Shown here one piece after another: positions 1 to 5,527 of a DNA stretch of 5,527 nucleotides; positions within the stretch are counted from its first letter, which is position 1, and each line of letters starts with the position of its first letter. Under the pieces are notes generated by a model. It made no database searches. It had not been told where the DNA came from and worked only from the letters and a program-made list of their open reading frames with translations. The DNA is from Akkermansiaceae bacterium (GTDB lineage Bacteria; Verrucomicrobiota; Verrucomicrobiia; Verrucomicrobiales; Akkermansiaceae). Made by a program: the position numbers and the translations under genes. The stretch lies in contig JALOTR010000239.1 in NCBI GenBank assembly GCA_025457805.1, forward strand, positions 1 through 5,527. Reading direction: 5' to 3'.

Positions 1-1
1 C

Positions 2-1552
2 TGGCTGCTGGGCACGGCGCCGAAGCCGCTGGAGTCGATCGGGATGCTCATCGAGAGGCAATTCCGCCCCGAAGCCGCGGCGATGCGCGCGGTGAGTTCC
101 GGCCCGGTGGAGACCCGCAGTGGAAATTGGCTGTGGACCCGCGATACCCGCCGACCCCTGCCACGGCGCACGGATTTCAAACCGGGAACGAAGCCGGAAG
201 TGTTCCTGCGCTTGTTCGATCGCTCGGATGCCGGGGCCTTGTTGAAGGGAAAAGTCTATGTCCGGGCCTTTGCGCTGGGTCGCTATGAAAACGCCGCCTG
301 GTCGCCCCTTGGTGGAACGCCGCAGGAACTCAGGGCGGACGCGGGTGGATTTGTGCGGATTTCCCCGGATCGAAAATTCCGCTCCATCGCTCACGAGGTA
401 TTCCACTCGGCGGATCCCGGCGGGCAAAATGTTTTCACGGCCTTGCAAGGTGCTACCTTGGCCGGAATTTCGCCCCTCCAGCGTTTGGACGAGGGCCTGC
501 ATCTTCTGCCCGCATCCAACGCGGTGGGCGGATACCAATACCACGCCAGTTCCCAACCGCTGCGCCTGGAGGATTTGCCCGATGGCGAGTTGCTGCCATG
601 GCCGAACGCGCCGGATGAATTCCGCGACCTGCCTGCCGAGCCCGCCGCGTTCATGGAAAAACTCCGCACGGTGGCCCGCAGCGCCGCCGGTGGGGGCACG
701 TTGAAACAGCAACTCCTCCAAATCCAAAACCACCTCCGCACGACCCTCGATTACTCGCTGGAGACGGACAACGCGCTCGACCTGGATCCGATCGAAAATT
801 TCCTCTTCCAGGAAAAACGCGGTCACTGCGAATACTTCGCCACCGCCGGTGCCCTGATGGCCCGCGCGCTCGGCGTGCCCTCGCGGGTGGCTTACGGTTG
901 GGCGGGCGGAAAATGGTTTGAGGAATCCGGCCTGTTTGTCTTCCGCGCCAACGAGGCCCACGCCTGGACCGAGGTGTGGCTGGAGGATCATGGCTGGGTG
1001 CTGATGGACCCCACGCCGCAATCGACCGGCATGGGAGATCGCGCCCAGGTGGCTGCTCCCGGGGAGGCTTTGCCGAATTCGCAGTCCGATCCCACGACCA
1101 CGGAAACCATCACCAGCAGCGCGGTGGATGGCGATTTCCCCCGATTGGCGCTGGCCTTGATGGTGGGATTTGCGCTGCCCGCCGGGGTCATCGCCTGGTG
1201 GCGGGGACGCCGGGCCCGCAAGGACGAACGGGCGGCGATTTCCCCTCAAGACGCACCCGGCGGGCCTTCTCCAGGTTATCTCAAATCCTGGCGTCACGCT
1301 TGCGCCGCCCGCGGCATGCCGATGCCCGCCGGATTCACCCTGCGCCGACAGGTCGCTCTGCTGCCCGAAGAGCCGGACTTCGCCGCCGAACTCCTCCGCT
1401 ACCACTACGCCACGCGCTACGAGGGTCGTCCGCCGGACGAGAGCACCGAGAAACAGCTTACCCGCCGCATCCGCCAGTGGGAGGCGCAAATTCCCGCGCT
1501 GGATGGAATTTCCGGAATAAATGCGGACCCACCACCCTCTAAAGCCCGCTGA
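2..1552 (+). CDS. Transglutaminase-like membrane protein, TgpA/DUF3488 type (5' partial)
   Basis: The reading frame is open to the left window edge (it begins WLLGTAPKPLESIG before the first in-window Met at 44), so the true start and the expected N-terminal membrane helices lie outside. Numbering from Met44, residues about 1-190 are a beta-rich stretch; KVYVRAFALGRYENAAWSPL resembles the segment preceding the catalytic core in TgpA proteins. The transglutaminase core follows at about 220-330, with Cys262 in GHCEYFATAGALMARALGVPSR, His306 in NEAHAWTEVWL and Asp322 in VLMDPTP. The spacings of 44 and 16 residues agree with what I recall for Pseudomonas TgpA. A transmembrane helix lies at about 367-386, followed by RGRRARK, placing the TGase domain outside and the tail inside the cytoplasm. 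The tail (about 410-480, with RGMPMPAGFTLRRQ and YHYATRYEG) resembles DUF4129. This family is often linked to MoxR ATPase and DUF58 genes, which would lie upstream. The substrate is unknown; it may act as a protease or transamidase on envelope proteins. The stop overlaps the next start (TGATG). Confidence 0.9.
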   Translation, partial: WLLGTAPKPLESIGMLIERQFRPEAAAMRAVSSGPVETRSGNWLWTRDTRRPLPRRTDFKPGTKPEVFLRLFDRSDAGALLKGKVYVRAFALGRYENAAWSPLGGTPQELRADAGGFVRISPDRKFRSIAHEVFHSADPGGQNVFTALQGATLAGISPLQRLDEGLHLLPASNAVGGYQYHASSQPLRLEDLPDGELLPWPNAPDEFRDLPAEPAAFMEKLRTVARSAAGGGTLKQQLLQIQNHLRTTLDYSLETDNALDLDPIENFLFQEKRGHCEYFATAGALMARALGVPSRVAYGWAGGKWFEESGLFVFRANEAHAWTEVWLEDHGWVLMDPTPQSTGMGDRAQVAAPGEALPNSQSDPTTTETITSSAVDGDFPRLALALMVGFALPAGVIAWWRGRRARKDERAAISPQDAPGGPSPGYLKSWRHACAARGMPMPAGFTLRRQVALLPEEPDFAAELLRYHYATRYEGRPPDESTEKQLTRRIRQWEAQIPALDGISGINADPPPSKAR

Positions 1553-2100
1553 TGAGTGAGTTCGAAGAACTGGTGGATGCCCATTACCAAGCGTTGTTTC
1601 GCTTTGGGATGTCGCTCACCCGTGACGTCAACACGGCATCCGACCTCGTTCAGGAAACTTTCTGCATCTGGGCGGCCAAGGGCAGCCAGCTCAAGGATCG
1701 CTCGAAGGCGAAAACCTGGCTTTTCACCACGCTCCATCGCGAGTTTCTCAGCCTGCGCCGACGGGCCTCGAAGTTTTCGGACGAACCCGTCGATGAGGAT
1801 TCCGCCGAAGCCGCCGCCCCGTCGCAGGACGATGCGGAACGCCAGATGGACGGTCAGCGGGCCTTGGAAATCCTCGGCAGCCTGGAGGAAACCTACCGTG
1901 CGCCGCTCGCCCTGTTTTACCTGCAACAACATTCCTACAAGGAAATCGCCGAGATCCTCGATGTGCCCATCGGCACCGTCATGTCACGCCTGTCCCGCGG
2001 CAAGGAAATGCTGCGCCGCCGCATGACCGCCGAGCCATCGAGCGCTCCCAAAAACATTCTTCAACTTCAAAACGGAGGGCTCCGACAACACCATGGCTAA
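1552..2100 (+). CDS. ECF-type RNA polymerase sigma factor
   Basis: A 182-residue protein with the two-domain layout of extracytoplasmic-function sigma-70 factors. Region 2 spans about residues 6-75: DLVQETFCIWAAKG (31-44) is the core-polymerase-binding helix, and KTWLFTTLHREFLSLRRR (54-71) is the region 2.3/2.4 part that melts and reads the -10 element. An acidic, Ala-rich linker (76-100) follows. Region 4 spans about 103-157, with LEETYRAPLALFYLQQ and the helix-turn-helix YKEIAEILDVPIGTVMSRLS that reads the -35 element. A short tail of about 22 residues (161-182) follows and has no family match I know. The start is fixed by overlap with the preceding stop (TGATG) and by the typical N-terminus FEELVDAHYQALFRFG. 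No Shine-Dalgarno is visible ahead of it, so re-initiation after the upstream gene is likely. It should direct polymerase to envelope-related promoters, held in check by the next gene product (inference from gene order). Confidence 0.95.
   Translation: MSEFEELVDAHYQALFRFGMSLTRDVNTASDLVQETFCIWAAKGSQLKDRSKAKTWLFTTLHREFLSLRRRASKFSDEPVDEDSAEAAAPSQDDAERQMDGQRALEILGSLEETYRAPLALFYLQQHSYKEIAEILDVPIGTVMSRLSRGKEMLRRRMTAEPSSAPKNILQLQNGGLRQHHG
2074..2079 (+). promoter_or_regulatory. Probable ribosome binding site for the anti-sigma-like gene
   Basis: GGAGGG lies inside the 3' end of the sigma gene, 13 nt before the ATG at 2093 and 22 nt before the next in-frame ATG at 2102. The spacing is a little long for 2093 but poor for 2102, so it supports the upstream start and the 8-bp gene overlap. 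Confidence 0.5.
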
Positions 2101-3043
2101 AATGGACATGGAACAAGCGCGCTTCATCCTGCGCAGTTTCCGCCCCGATGGCGCGGATGGAAATGATCGTGACTTCGAGGAAGCACTCGCCCTCGCGGCG
2201 GAAAACCGCGAACTCGGCGAGTGGCTGGCCCGCGAACGTGCCTTCGATGCCGCATTCGCCGGCGCACTCGCCTCCATCCCGCTGCCGCAGACGCTGCGCG
2301 ATGATATTCTCGGCTGCCTCGCTGCCGAGCGTGGGGATTTTCCCCAAGCGGAGGACCGTGAAGACTCCGCCCTTATCGGAGCGCTCGCGTCGATTCATCC
2401 GCCGGCCGGTTTGCGCGATGAAATCCTCACCGCCATGGATCGCACGGCACTCGCCGCCGAGTCGCCCGCACCTTTCTGGAAGCGTTTCGCGCTGCCCTTC
2501 GCCGCTGCTGCGGGAATCACTCTCGCCATCCTGCTCACGCGTGGACAAACCGGCAACGATCTGGTTTCCAACCCGTCCGAGGATGCGGAAATCACCAGCG
2601 GCCCGGTCGCGACTCCCACCATCAATGGCCGCTTGTCGGTGGACGTCGTGCAAGCCGGTTTTCTCCGCACCTTCGAGTCGCCACTGTTCAGCCTCGATGA
2701 GAACCGCGAGGACCACCAAGCCCTGCTCAAGCACCTCCGCTCGCGCAAGTTGCCTTGCCCCGGTTGCCTGCCTCCCGGTCTGGCCAATGTCAAAGGCATC
2801 GGCTGCCGCGAACTCATCATCGATGGCAAACGCGGCTCGCTGGTCTGCTTCGACGAACGCGAAAATGGCATCGTCCACCTCGTGATTTTCCGCCGCTGCG
2901 ATGTCAGTGGAAAACTCCCGAACCGCGATCGCCCGGAGTTTTCCCAACAAGGCCACTGGGCCGCCGCGCGATGGGAAGATGATCGCAATGTCTTCATCCT
3001 GCTCGGCACCACCGAGGTGAAGAAACTTGCCGCGCTGTTTTGA
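2093..3043 (+). CDS. Single-pass membrane protein, probable cognate anti-sigma factor
   Basis: A 316-residue protein. The N-terminal region (1-130) is hydrophilic and largely helical, and carries two copies of a motif, GALASIPLPQTLRDDIL (57-73) and GALASIHPPAGLRDEIL (96-112). One transmembrane helix lies at about 132-148, preceded by Lys130-Arg131, which predicts the N-terminus in the cytoplasm and the C-terminus outside. The outer domain (150-316) contains CPGC (222-225), then GCRELIIDGKRGSLVCF (237-253) and VHLVIFRRCD (261-270). This GC...CF...VHL pattern is one I associate with C-terminal domains of membrane-bound regulators encoded next to sigma factors. The role as anti-sigma factor rests mainly on the overlap with the ECF gene and the topology. 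The zinc anti-sigma signature (His-x3-Cys-x2-Cys) is absent from the cytoplasmic part, so it is not a standard ZAS protein. Start 2093 is chosen by the GGAGGG at 2074; 2102 is the alternative. It could instead be a membrane protein unrelated to sigma control. Confidence 0.75.
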   Translation: MAKMDMEQARFILRSFRPDGADGNDRDFEEALALAAENRELGEWLARERAFDAAFAGALASIPLPQTLRDDILGCLAAERGDFPQAEDREDSALIGALASIHPPAGLRDEILTAMDRTALAAESPAPFWKRFALPFAAAAGITLAILLTRGQTGNDLVSNPSEDAEITSGPVATPTINGRLSVDVVQAGFLRTFESPLFSLDENREDHQALLKHLRSRKLPCPGCLPPGLANVKGIGCRELIIDGKRGSLVCFDERENGIVHLVIFRRCDVSGKLPNRDRPEFSQQGHWAAARWEDDRNVFILLGTTEVKKLAALF

Positions 3044-3128
3044 TATCATTGGCGCGTAATGCGTTGGCCAGCGATGACATTTGGCATCTCCTCTTGCCAG
3101 CCGCCGCGATGTGGGTTCCCTTGGTTTC

Positions 3129-3893
3129 ATGGCCGAAGCTCCAGAACCTTTCATCCGCATTCGTGGACTGAAACAAAGTTTCGGAGATCATGAAGTGCTC
3201 AAGGGCATCGACCTCGACATCATGCGCGGCGAGACGCTCGTCATCCTCGGCGGTTCCGGCAGTGGCAAGTCGGTCCTGATCAAACACCTCCCCGGCTTGC
3301 TGCGCCCCACCCACGGGACGGTCACAGTGAACGGATTGGAAATTTCCCAACTCCGCGAACGCGAACTCGGTGCGGTCCGCCGCCAAATGGGTTTCATGTT
3401 CCAAGGTGGGGCTTTGTTTGACTCGATGAGCGTTGCGGAGAACGTCGCATTTCCGCTGCGCGAGGGAGGGGTGAGGAAAGAAAAGGAAATCGCCCAACGC
3501 GTGGCCGAGGCTCTGGAAATCGTGCGACTCCCCGGCGAGGAGGACAAGATGCCCGCCGACCTCTCCGGCGGCATGCGCAAGCGCGTGGCCCTCGCCCGTG
3601 CCGTGGTCGGCAAGCCGGCCTGCATTTTCTATGATGAACCCCACGCCGGGCTCGATCCCATCACTGCGGATTCCATCGACCACCTTATCAAGGATCTCCA
3701 GCGCCATCACCAGATCACCAACGTCGTCATCACCCACGAAATGCGCAGCGTTTTCCACATCGCGGACCGCATCGTGTTTCTCGATCAAGGGGTGATCCGA
3801 TGGACCGGCACGCCGGATGAATTGCAAGCCACGCAGGATCCGCAACTCCGCGCTTTCATTGCAGGCGATTCCGGCGAGCCATGGAATGATTAG
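3129..3893 (+). CDS. mlaF: MlaF-type ABC transporter ATP-binding protein
   Basis: A 254-residue cytoplasmic ATPase of the size usual for MlaF (Ttg2A/Mkl) subunits, which power phospholipid or other hydrophobic-molecule transport between the inner and outer membranes with an MlaE permease and an MCE-domain MlaD. Visible motifs: Walker A GGSGSGKS (41-48), Q-loop FQGG (91-94) within the MlaF-typical FMFQGGALFDSMSVAENVAF, signature LSGGMRKRVALARA (145-158), Walker B CIFYDE (165-170), D-loop AGLDPIT and H-loop His203 in VVITHEM. A His stands where DEPTAGLDP usually has Thr (DEPHAGLDP). The ATG at 3129 fits the family N-terminus (FIRIRGLKQSFG); a TTG at 3081 and a GTG at 3111 are in frame but would add an unmatched extension. 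None of these starts has a clear Shine-Dalgarno. It lies 85 bp after the anti-sigma-like gene on the same strand, so co-transcription is possible. No permease or MCE gene is in the window, so the partners must be elsewhere. Confidence 0.9.
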   Translation: MAEAPEPFIRIRGLKQSFGDHEVLKGIDLDIMRGETLVILGGSGSGKSVLIKHLPGLLRPTHGTVTVNGLEISQLRERELGAVRRQMGFMFQGGALFDSMSVAENVAFPLREGGVRKEKEIAQRVAEALEIVRLPGEEDKMPADLSGGMRKRVALARAVVGKPACIFYDEPHAGLDPITADSIDHLIKDLQRHHQITNVVITHEMRSVFHIADRIVFLDQGVIRWTGTPDELQATQDPQLRAFIAGDSGEPWND

Positions 3894-3902
3894 GCAGAAA
3901 GT

Positions 3903-4041
3903 GCATCCCCCAAGCTTGCACCAAGGAAGGGCGAAATCGGTTCGCCCATGTGGATGTGGGGAGCATGAAGAGCGCGAAGCTCTTTCCCATGCGCTTCCCA
4001 TCCTCGACGGCGATCCGATATCGCCGCTCCTTGTTTTAGAG
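3903..4041. repeat. Tandem repeat unit 1 (139 bp) with imperfect palindrome
   Basis: First of two adjacent 139-bp copies between convergent genes. The copies differ at 11 of 139 positions by my alignment (about 92% identical, no gaps). The core 3922-4033 is a long imperfect palindrome centred on the loop GCGAA (3974-3978). Paired blocks: 3922-3927 with 4028-4033, 3930-3934 with 4021-4025, 3936-3940 with 4015-4019, 3942-3946 with 4009-4013, 3952-3956 with 3999-4003, 3963-3967 with 3988-3992, and 3968-3973 with 3979-3984. Alternatively it can form three short hairpins, each with a 5-nt loop: GGGCGAA/TTCGCCC (3929-3947), AAGAGC/GCTCTT (3968-3984) and CGGCGAT/ATCGCCG (4008-4026). It has the architecture of an ERIC/REP-like or MITE-like intergenic element. 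Whether it occurs elsewhere in the genome cannot be seen here. Confidence 0.9.
4008..4037 (+). terminator. Possible terminator hairpin in repeat unit 1
   Basis: A perfect 7-bp stem CGGCGAT/ATCGCCG with loop CCGAT is followed by CTCCTTGTTTT. It lies 115 bp past the ATPase stop, in the right orientation to end plus-strand transcripts. The T-run begins seven bases after the stem rather than directly at its foot, so it is a weak intrinsic terminator at best. Confidence 0.25.
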
Positions 4042-4180
4042 GCACCCCCCACGCCTGCGCCAAGGAGGGGCGAAATCCGTTCGCCCACGTGGATGCGGGG
4101 AGCATGAAGGGCGCGAAGCTCTTTCTCATGCGCTTCCCATCCTCGACGGCGATCCGATATCGCCGCTCCTTGTTTTAGGG
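4042..4180. repeat. Tandem repeat unit 2 (139 bp) with imperfect palindrome
   Basis: Second copy, at a constant offset of 139 bp from unit 1; its palindromic core is 4061-4172. The stems of the outer short hairpins (4068-4086 and 4147-4165) are fully conserved. The central hairpin changes AAGAGC to AAGGGC (4107-4112), which still pairs with GCTCTT through a G-U if transcribed in the plus direction. The loop of the first hairpin is ATCCG instead of ATCGG. Right after it, GCATCCC (4181-4187) matches the first seven bases of unit 1, so a truncated third copy may begin there; that short match is weak evidence alone. The unit ends immediately before the macroglobulin stop codon. Confidence 0.9.
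4147..4176 (+). terminator. Possible terminator hairpin in repeat unit 2
   Basis: Identical stem, loop and T-rich tail to the one in unit 1. It would protect the convergent macroglobulin gene from read-through of the ATPase operon. The same reservation about the distance between stem and T-run applies. Confidence 0.25.
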
Positions 4181-4187
4181 GCATCCC

Positions 4188-5527
4188 TCACTCGATGCCC
4201 AATTTCATATCTTCCGAATTTCCCCTCAGCTCGGGTGCATACATCGCTTCCGCCGTCGCGGGCAGGGCTTTGTAGAGTCCCGGCGCCTCGGCGCGGAGTT
4301 GATAGCGCAGCGTGTGGGTGCCGCGTGGCAGGCTGCGAATGAAGAAGTCCACGCTTTGATCCCTTGGTTCCATATAGGCGCTGAAACCTCCATCGCCGGA
4401 GATATATCCGCTCAAGGCATCAAGCACTTCAAATCCCGCCGCTTTGGCATCGGAGAAGAGCAGATATTCATAGTCGTTCTTGCTTTCCAAAACCAACTCC
4501 ACCTCGATGCGCTCGCCTGATTTCAAGATCGCTCCATCGGCAAGCGGCTCGCGGCGGAAGCGCTCGGCTTGTTGTTTGACGACCCGTCCGCTTGCATCCG
4601 GCACTTCGGTTTCCTTTTCGAGTGCTACCAACTTCGAGATCCGGCGCTGGACTTTCACTTCAAGGCCGGCGGCACGGAGTTTGTCTTCCAGCGTGAAGAC
4701 TTCGAGATAGGCATTGGCATAGAGGGTTCCCTTGCCTTTCTTGCGCAGCTCGATGCGATGTTTGCCGGTGGTGATGGCTTCGCCGCTGAGCGTGACGGTG
4801 CCGTCGAAGTCGAAAAGATTGTCACGCGTGATGCGGATGTTTTTCAACACCTTGCCATCCATGGCGACTTCCACCTCCATCTCAGGCGCATCCTCGCCAC
4901 TTGCCTTGAAATACGCGGCTATCGCCTCCACCGCAAAAGCCGTATCGCGGGTGGATTCCCAATAGGTGGCGTTCTTGCGGTTGTTGACGAGGTATTTGAC
5001 CAAACCACGGGTATCCGCATCGTTAGGTTTCACCGCTGCAAGCAGTTTGAGATACCACGCATGGGCTTCCACATCGCTGCCATACCAGAACCACCAGTAG
5101 TTCGTGTTCTTGAGTTCAAGATAGGCGGTTTGGTTCTCCGCATCGCGTTTGAGAAATTGGGAAATCATTTTCATGACTTCATCCCGCCGCGATTCATCGC
5201 CCTTGCGGTGATGTTCCAGTCCGAGCAGGGACATGGCATACACCGGAAGATCCACCCGATCGCGGTGGAGAAAGGCAAGCATCGGTTCCGAATCGCGCCC
5301 GCCTTCGCCGAGTACCATGCGGATGAAGGCATCGGTGGCATCGCTGTTGGATTTTTCGTAACGATTGTCTTCCTTTACTTTGCCACCTTGCTTGCGGATG
5401 GCTTCGCGTTCGACGTGCAATTGCAGCGCGGCGACCTGTTTCCGCTCATAGGCCATCAACCAGCCGATGCCGGAGTTAAGCATGCCTTCAGGAATCTCCG
5501 CGCCATTCGATTTCGCCACCAACAGGC
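4188..5527 (-). CDS. Alpha-2-macroglobulin family protein, C-terminal part (5' partial)
   Basis: The frame is open to the right window edge (codons CTG, TTG, GTG at the edge are internal), so about 446 C-terminal residues are visible of a protein that is usually well over 1,000 residues. Counting from the Leu encoded at 5522-5520, residues 1-205 are helical and match the thioester-domain alpha-barrel of the family, with LKNTNYWWFWYGSDVEAHAW (137-156) and YWESTRDTAFAVEAIAAYF (187-205). Residues about 210-280 form a beta-sandwich insert. Residues about 285-444 are the C-terminal domain, with EPLADGAILKSGERIEVEL, AAGFEVLDAL, LPRGTHTLRYQLRAEAPGLY and ALPATAEAMYAPELRGNS, a very characteristic ending. 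Bacterial members sit in the periplasm, often as lipoproteins, and are thought to trap proteases; many are paired with penicillin-binding protein 1C. The thioester site (GCGEQ type) and the signal peptide would lie beyond the window, so thioester activity cannot be judged. It is convergent with the ATPase gene and lower in GC than its neighbours. Confidence 0.92.
   Translation of the reverse strand, partial: LLVAKSNGAEIPEGMLNSGIGWLMAYERKQVAALQLHVEREAIRKQGGKVKEDNRYEKSNSDATDAFIRMVLGEGGRDSEPMLAFLHRDRVDLPVYAMSLLGLEHHRKGDESRRDEVMKMISQFLKRDAENQTAYLELKNTNYWWFWYGSDVEAHAWYLKLLAAVKPNDADTRGLVKYLVNNRKNATYWESTRDTAFAVEAIAAYFKASGEDAPEMEVEVAMDGKVLKNIRITRDNLFDFDGTVTLSGEAITTGKHRIELRKKGKGTLYANAYLEVFTLEDKLRAAGLEVKVQRRISKLVALEKETEVPDASGRVVKQQAERFRREPLADGAILKSGERIEVELVLESKNDYEYLLFSDAKAAGFEVLDALSGYISGDGGFSAYMEPRDQSVDFFIRSLPRGTHTLRYQLRAEAPGLYKALPATAEAMYAPELRGNSEDMKLGIE

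Noticed and set aside
2732..2767. Zinc-binding anti-sigma (ZAS) motif in HLRSRKLPCPGC
   Set aside because: The His-to-Cys spacing is seven residues rather than three, and the segment lies on the predicted outer side of the membrane, not in the sigma-binding N-terminus.
3082..3099. Short inverted repeat TGGCA/TGCCA before the ATPase gene
   Set aside because: A 5-bp stem with an 8-nt loop and no T-run is expected by chance; no convincing promoter was found in the 85-bp gap either.
3081..3128. N-terminal extension of the ATPase from TTG 3081
   Set aside because: The added 16 residues do not match the family N-terminus, there is no Shine-Dalgarno before TTG, and an ATG at 3129 gives the usual length.
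1979..3160. Long minus-strand open frame (393 codons) opposite the sigma and anti-sigma genes
   Set aside because: It lies antisense to well-supported genes, its translation is Arg/Gly/Ala-rich with no recognisable domain, and long antisense frames are common in GC-rich coding DNA.
3817..4107. Small plus-strand frame running from the ATPase end through repeat unit 1
   Set aside because: It overlaps the ATPase in another frame and then reads through palindromic repeat DNA; there is no ribosome binding site or recognisable protein motif.
2994..4184. Minus-strand open frame (396 codons) spanning the repeats and the ATPase gene
   Set aside because: It is antisense to a clear ABC ATPase. In the repeat region the two 139-bp copies are read in different frames (139 is not a multiple of 3), so the repeat is not a protein repeat.
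3903..4187. CRISPR array
   Set aside because: There are only two units, the 139-bp units are contiguous without variable spacers, and no cas genes are in view.

Overview
The window reads as a GC-rich bacterial chromosome segment with four tightly packed plus-strand genes facing one minus-strand gene across a repeat-filled gap. The style of the proteins (an alpha-2-macroglobulin of bacterial type, a membrane-anchored transglutaminase, an ECF sigma factor paired with an unusual single-pass anti-sigma-like protein, and an orphan Mla-type ATPase) suggests an outer-membrane-bearing organism. Verrucomicrobiota or a relative is my best guess, but this is an impression from protein style, not a proven assignment.

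Layout: (1) Positions 1-1552 (+) hold the 3' part of a TgpA/DUF3488-type transglutaminase-like membrane protein with a complete Cys-His-Asp triad; its N-terminus lies left of the window. (2) 1552-2100 (+) is an ECF RNA polymerase sigma factor whose ATG overlaps the transglutaminase stop codon. (3) 2093-3043 (+) is a single-pass membrane protein, probably the cognate anti-sigma factor, overlapping the sigma gene by 8 bp. These three genes look translationally coupled. (4) About 3129-3893 (+) is an MlaF-type ABC ATPase with all nucleotide-binding motifs but no MlaE/MlaD partner gene in view. (5) 3894-4187 is non-coding and is filled by two tandem 139-bp repeat units. Each contains a 112-nt imperfect palindrome that could also fold as three short hairpins. 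(6) 4188-5527 (-) is the C-terminal part of an alpha-2-macroglobulin-family protein, convergent with the ATPase and cut by the right window edge.

Working together: the sigma/anti-sigma pair would sense a signal at the cell envelope, and the adjacent transglutaminase, lipid-transport ATPase and macroglobulin all belong to envelope or periplasm biology. That they share a regulon is inference from proximity. The most unusual item is the tandem palindromic repeat, which has the architecture of an ERIC/REP-like or MITE-like intergenic element.
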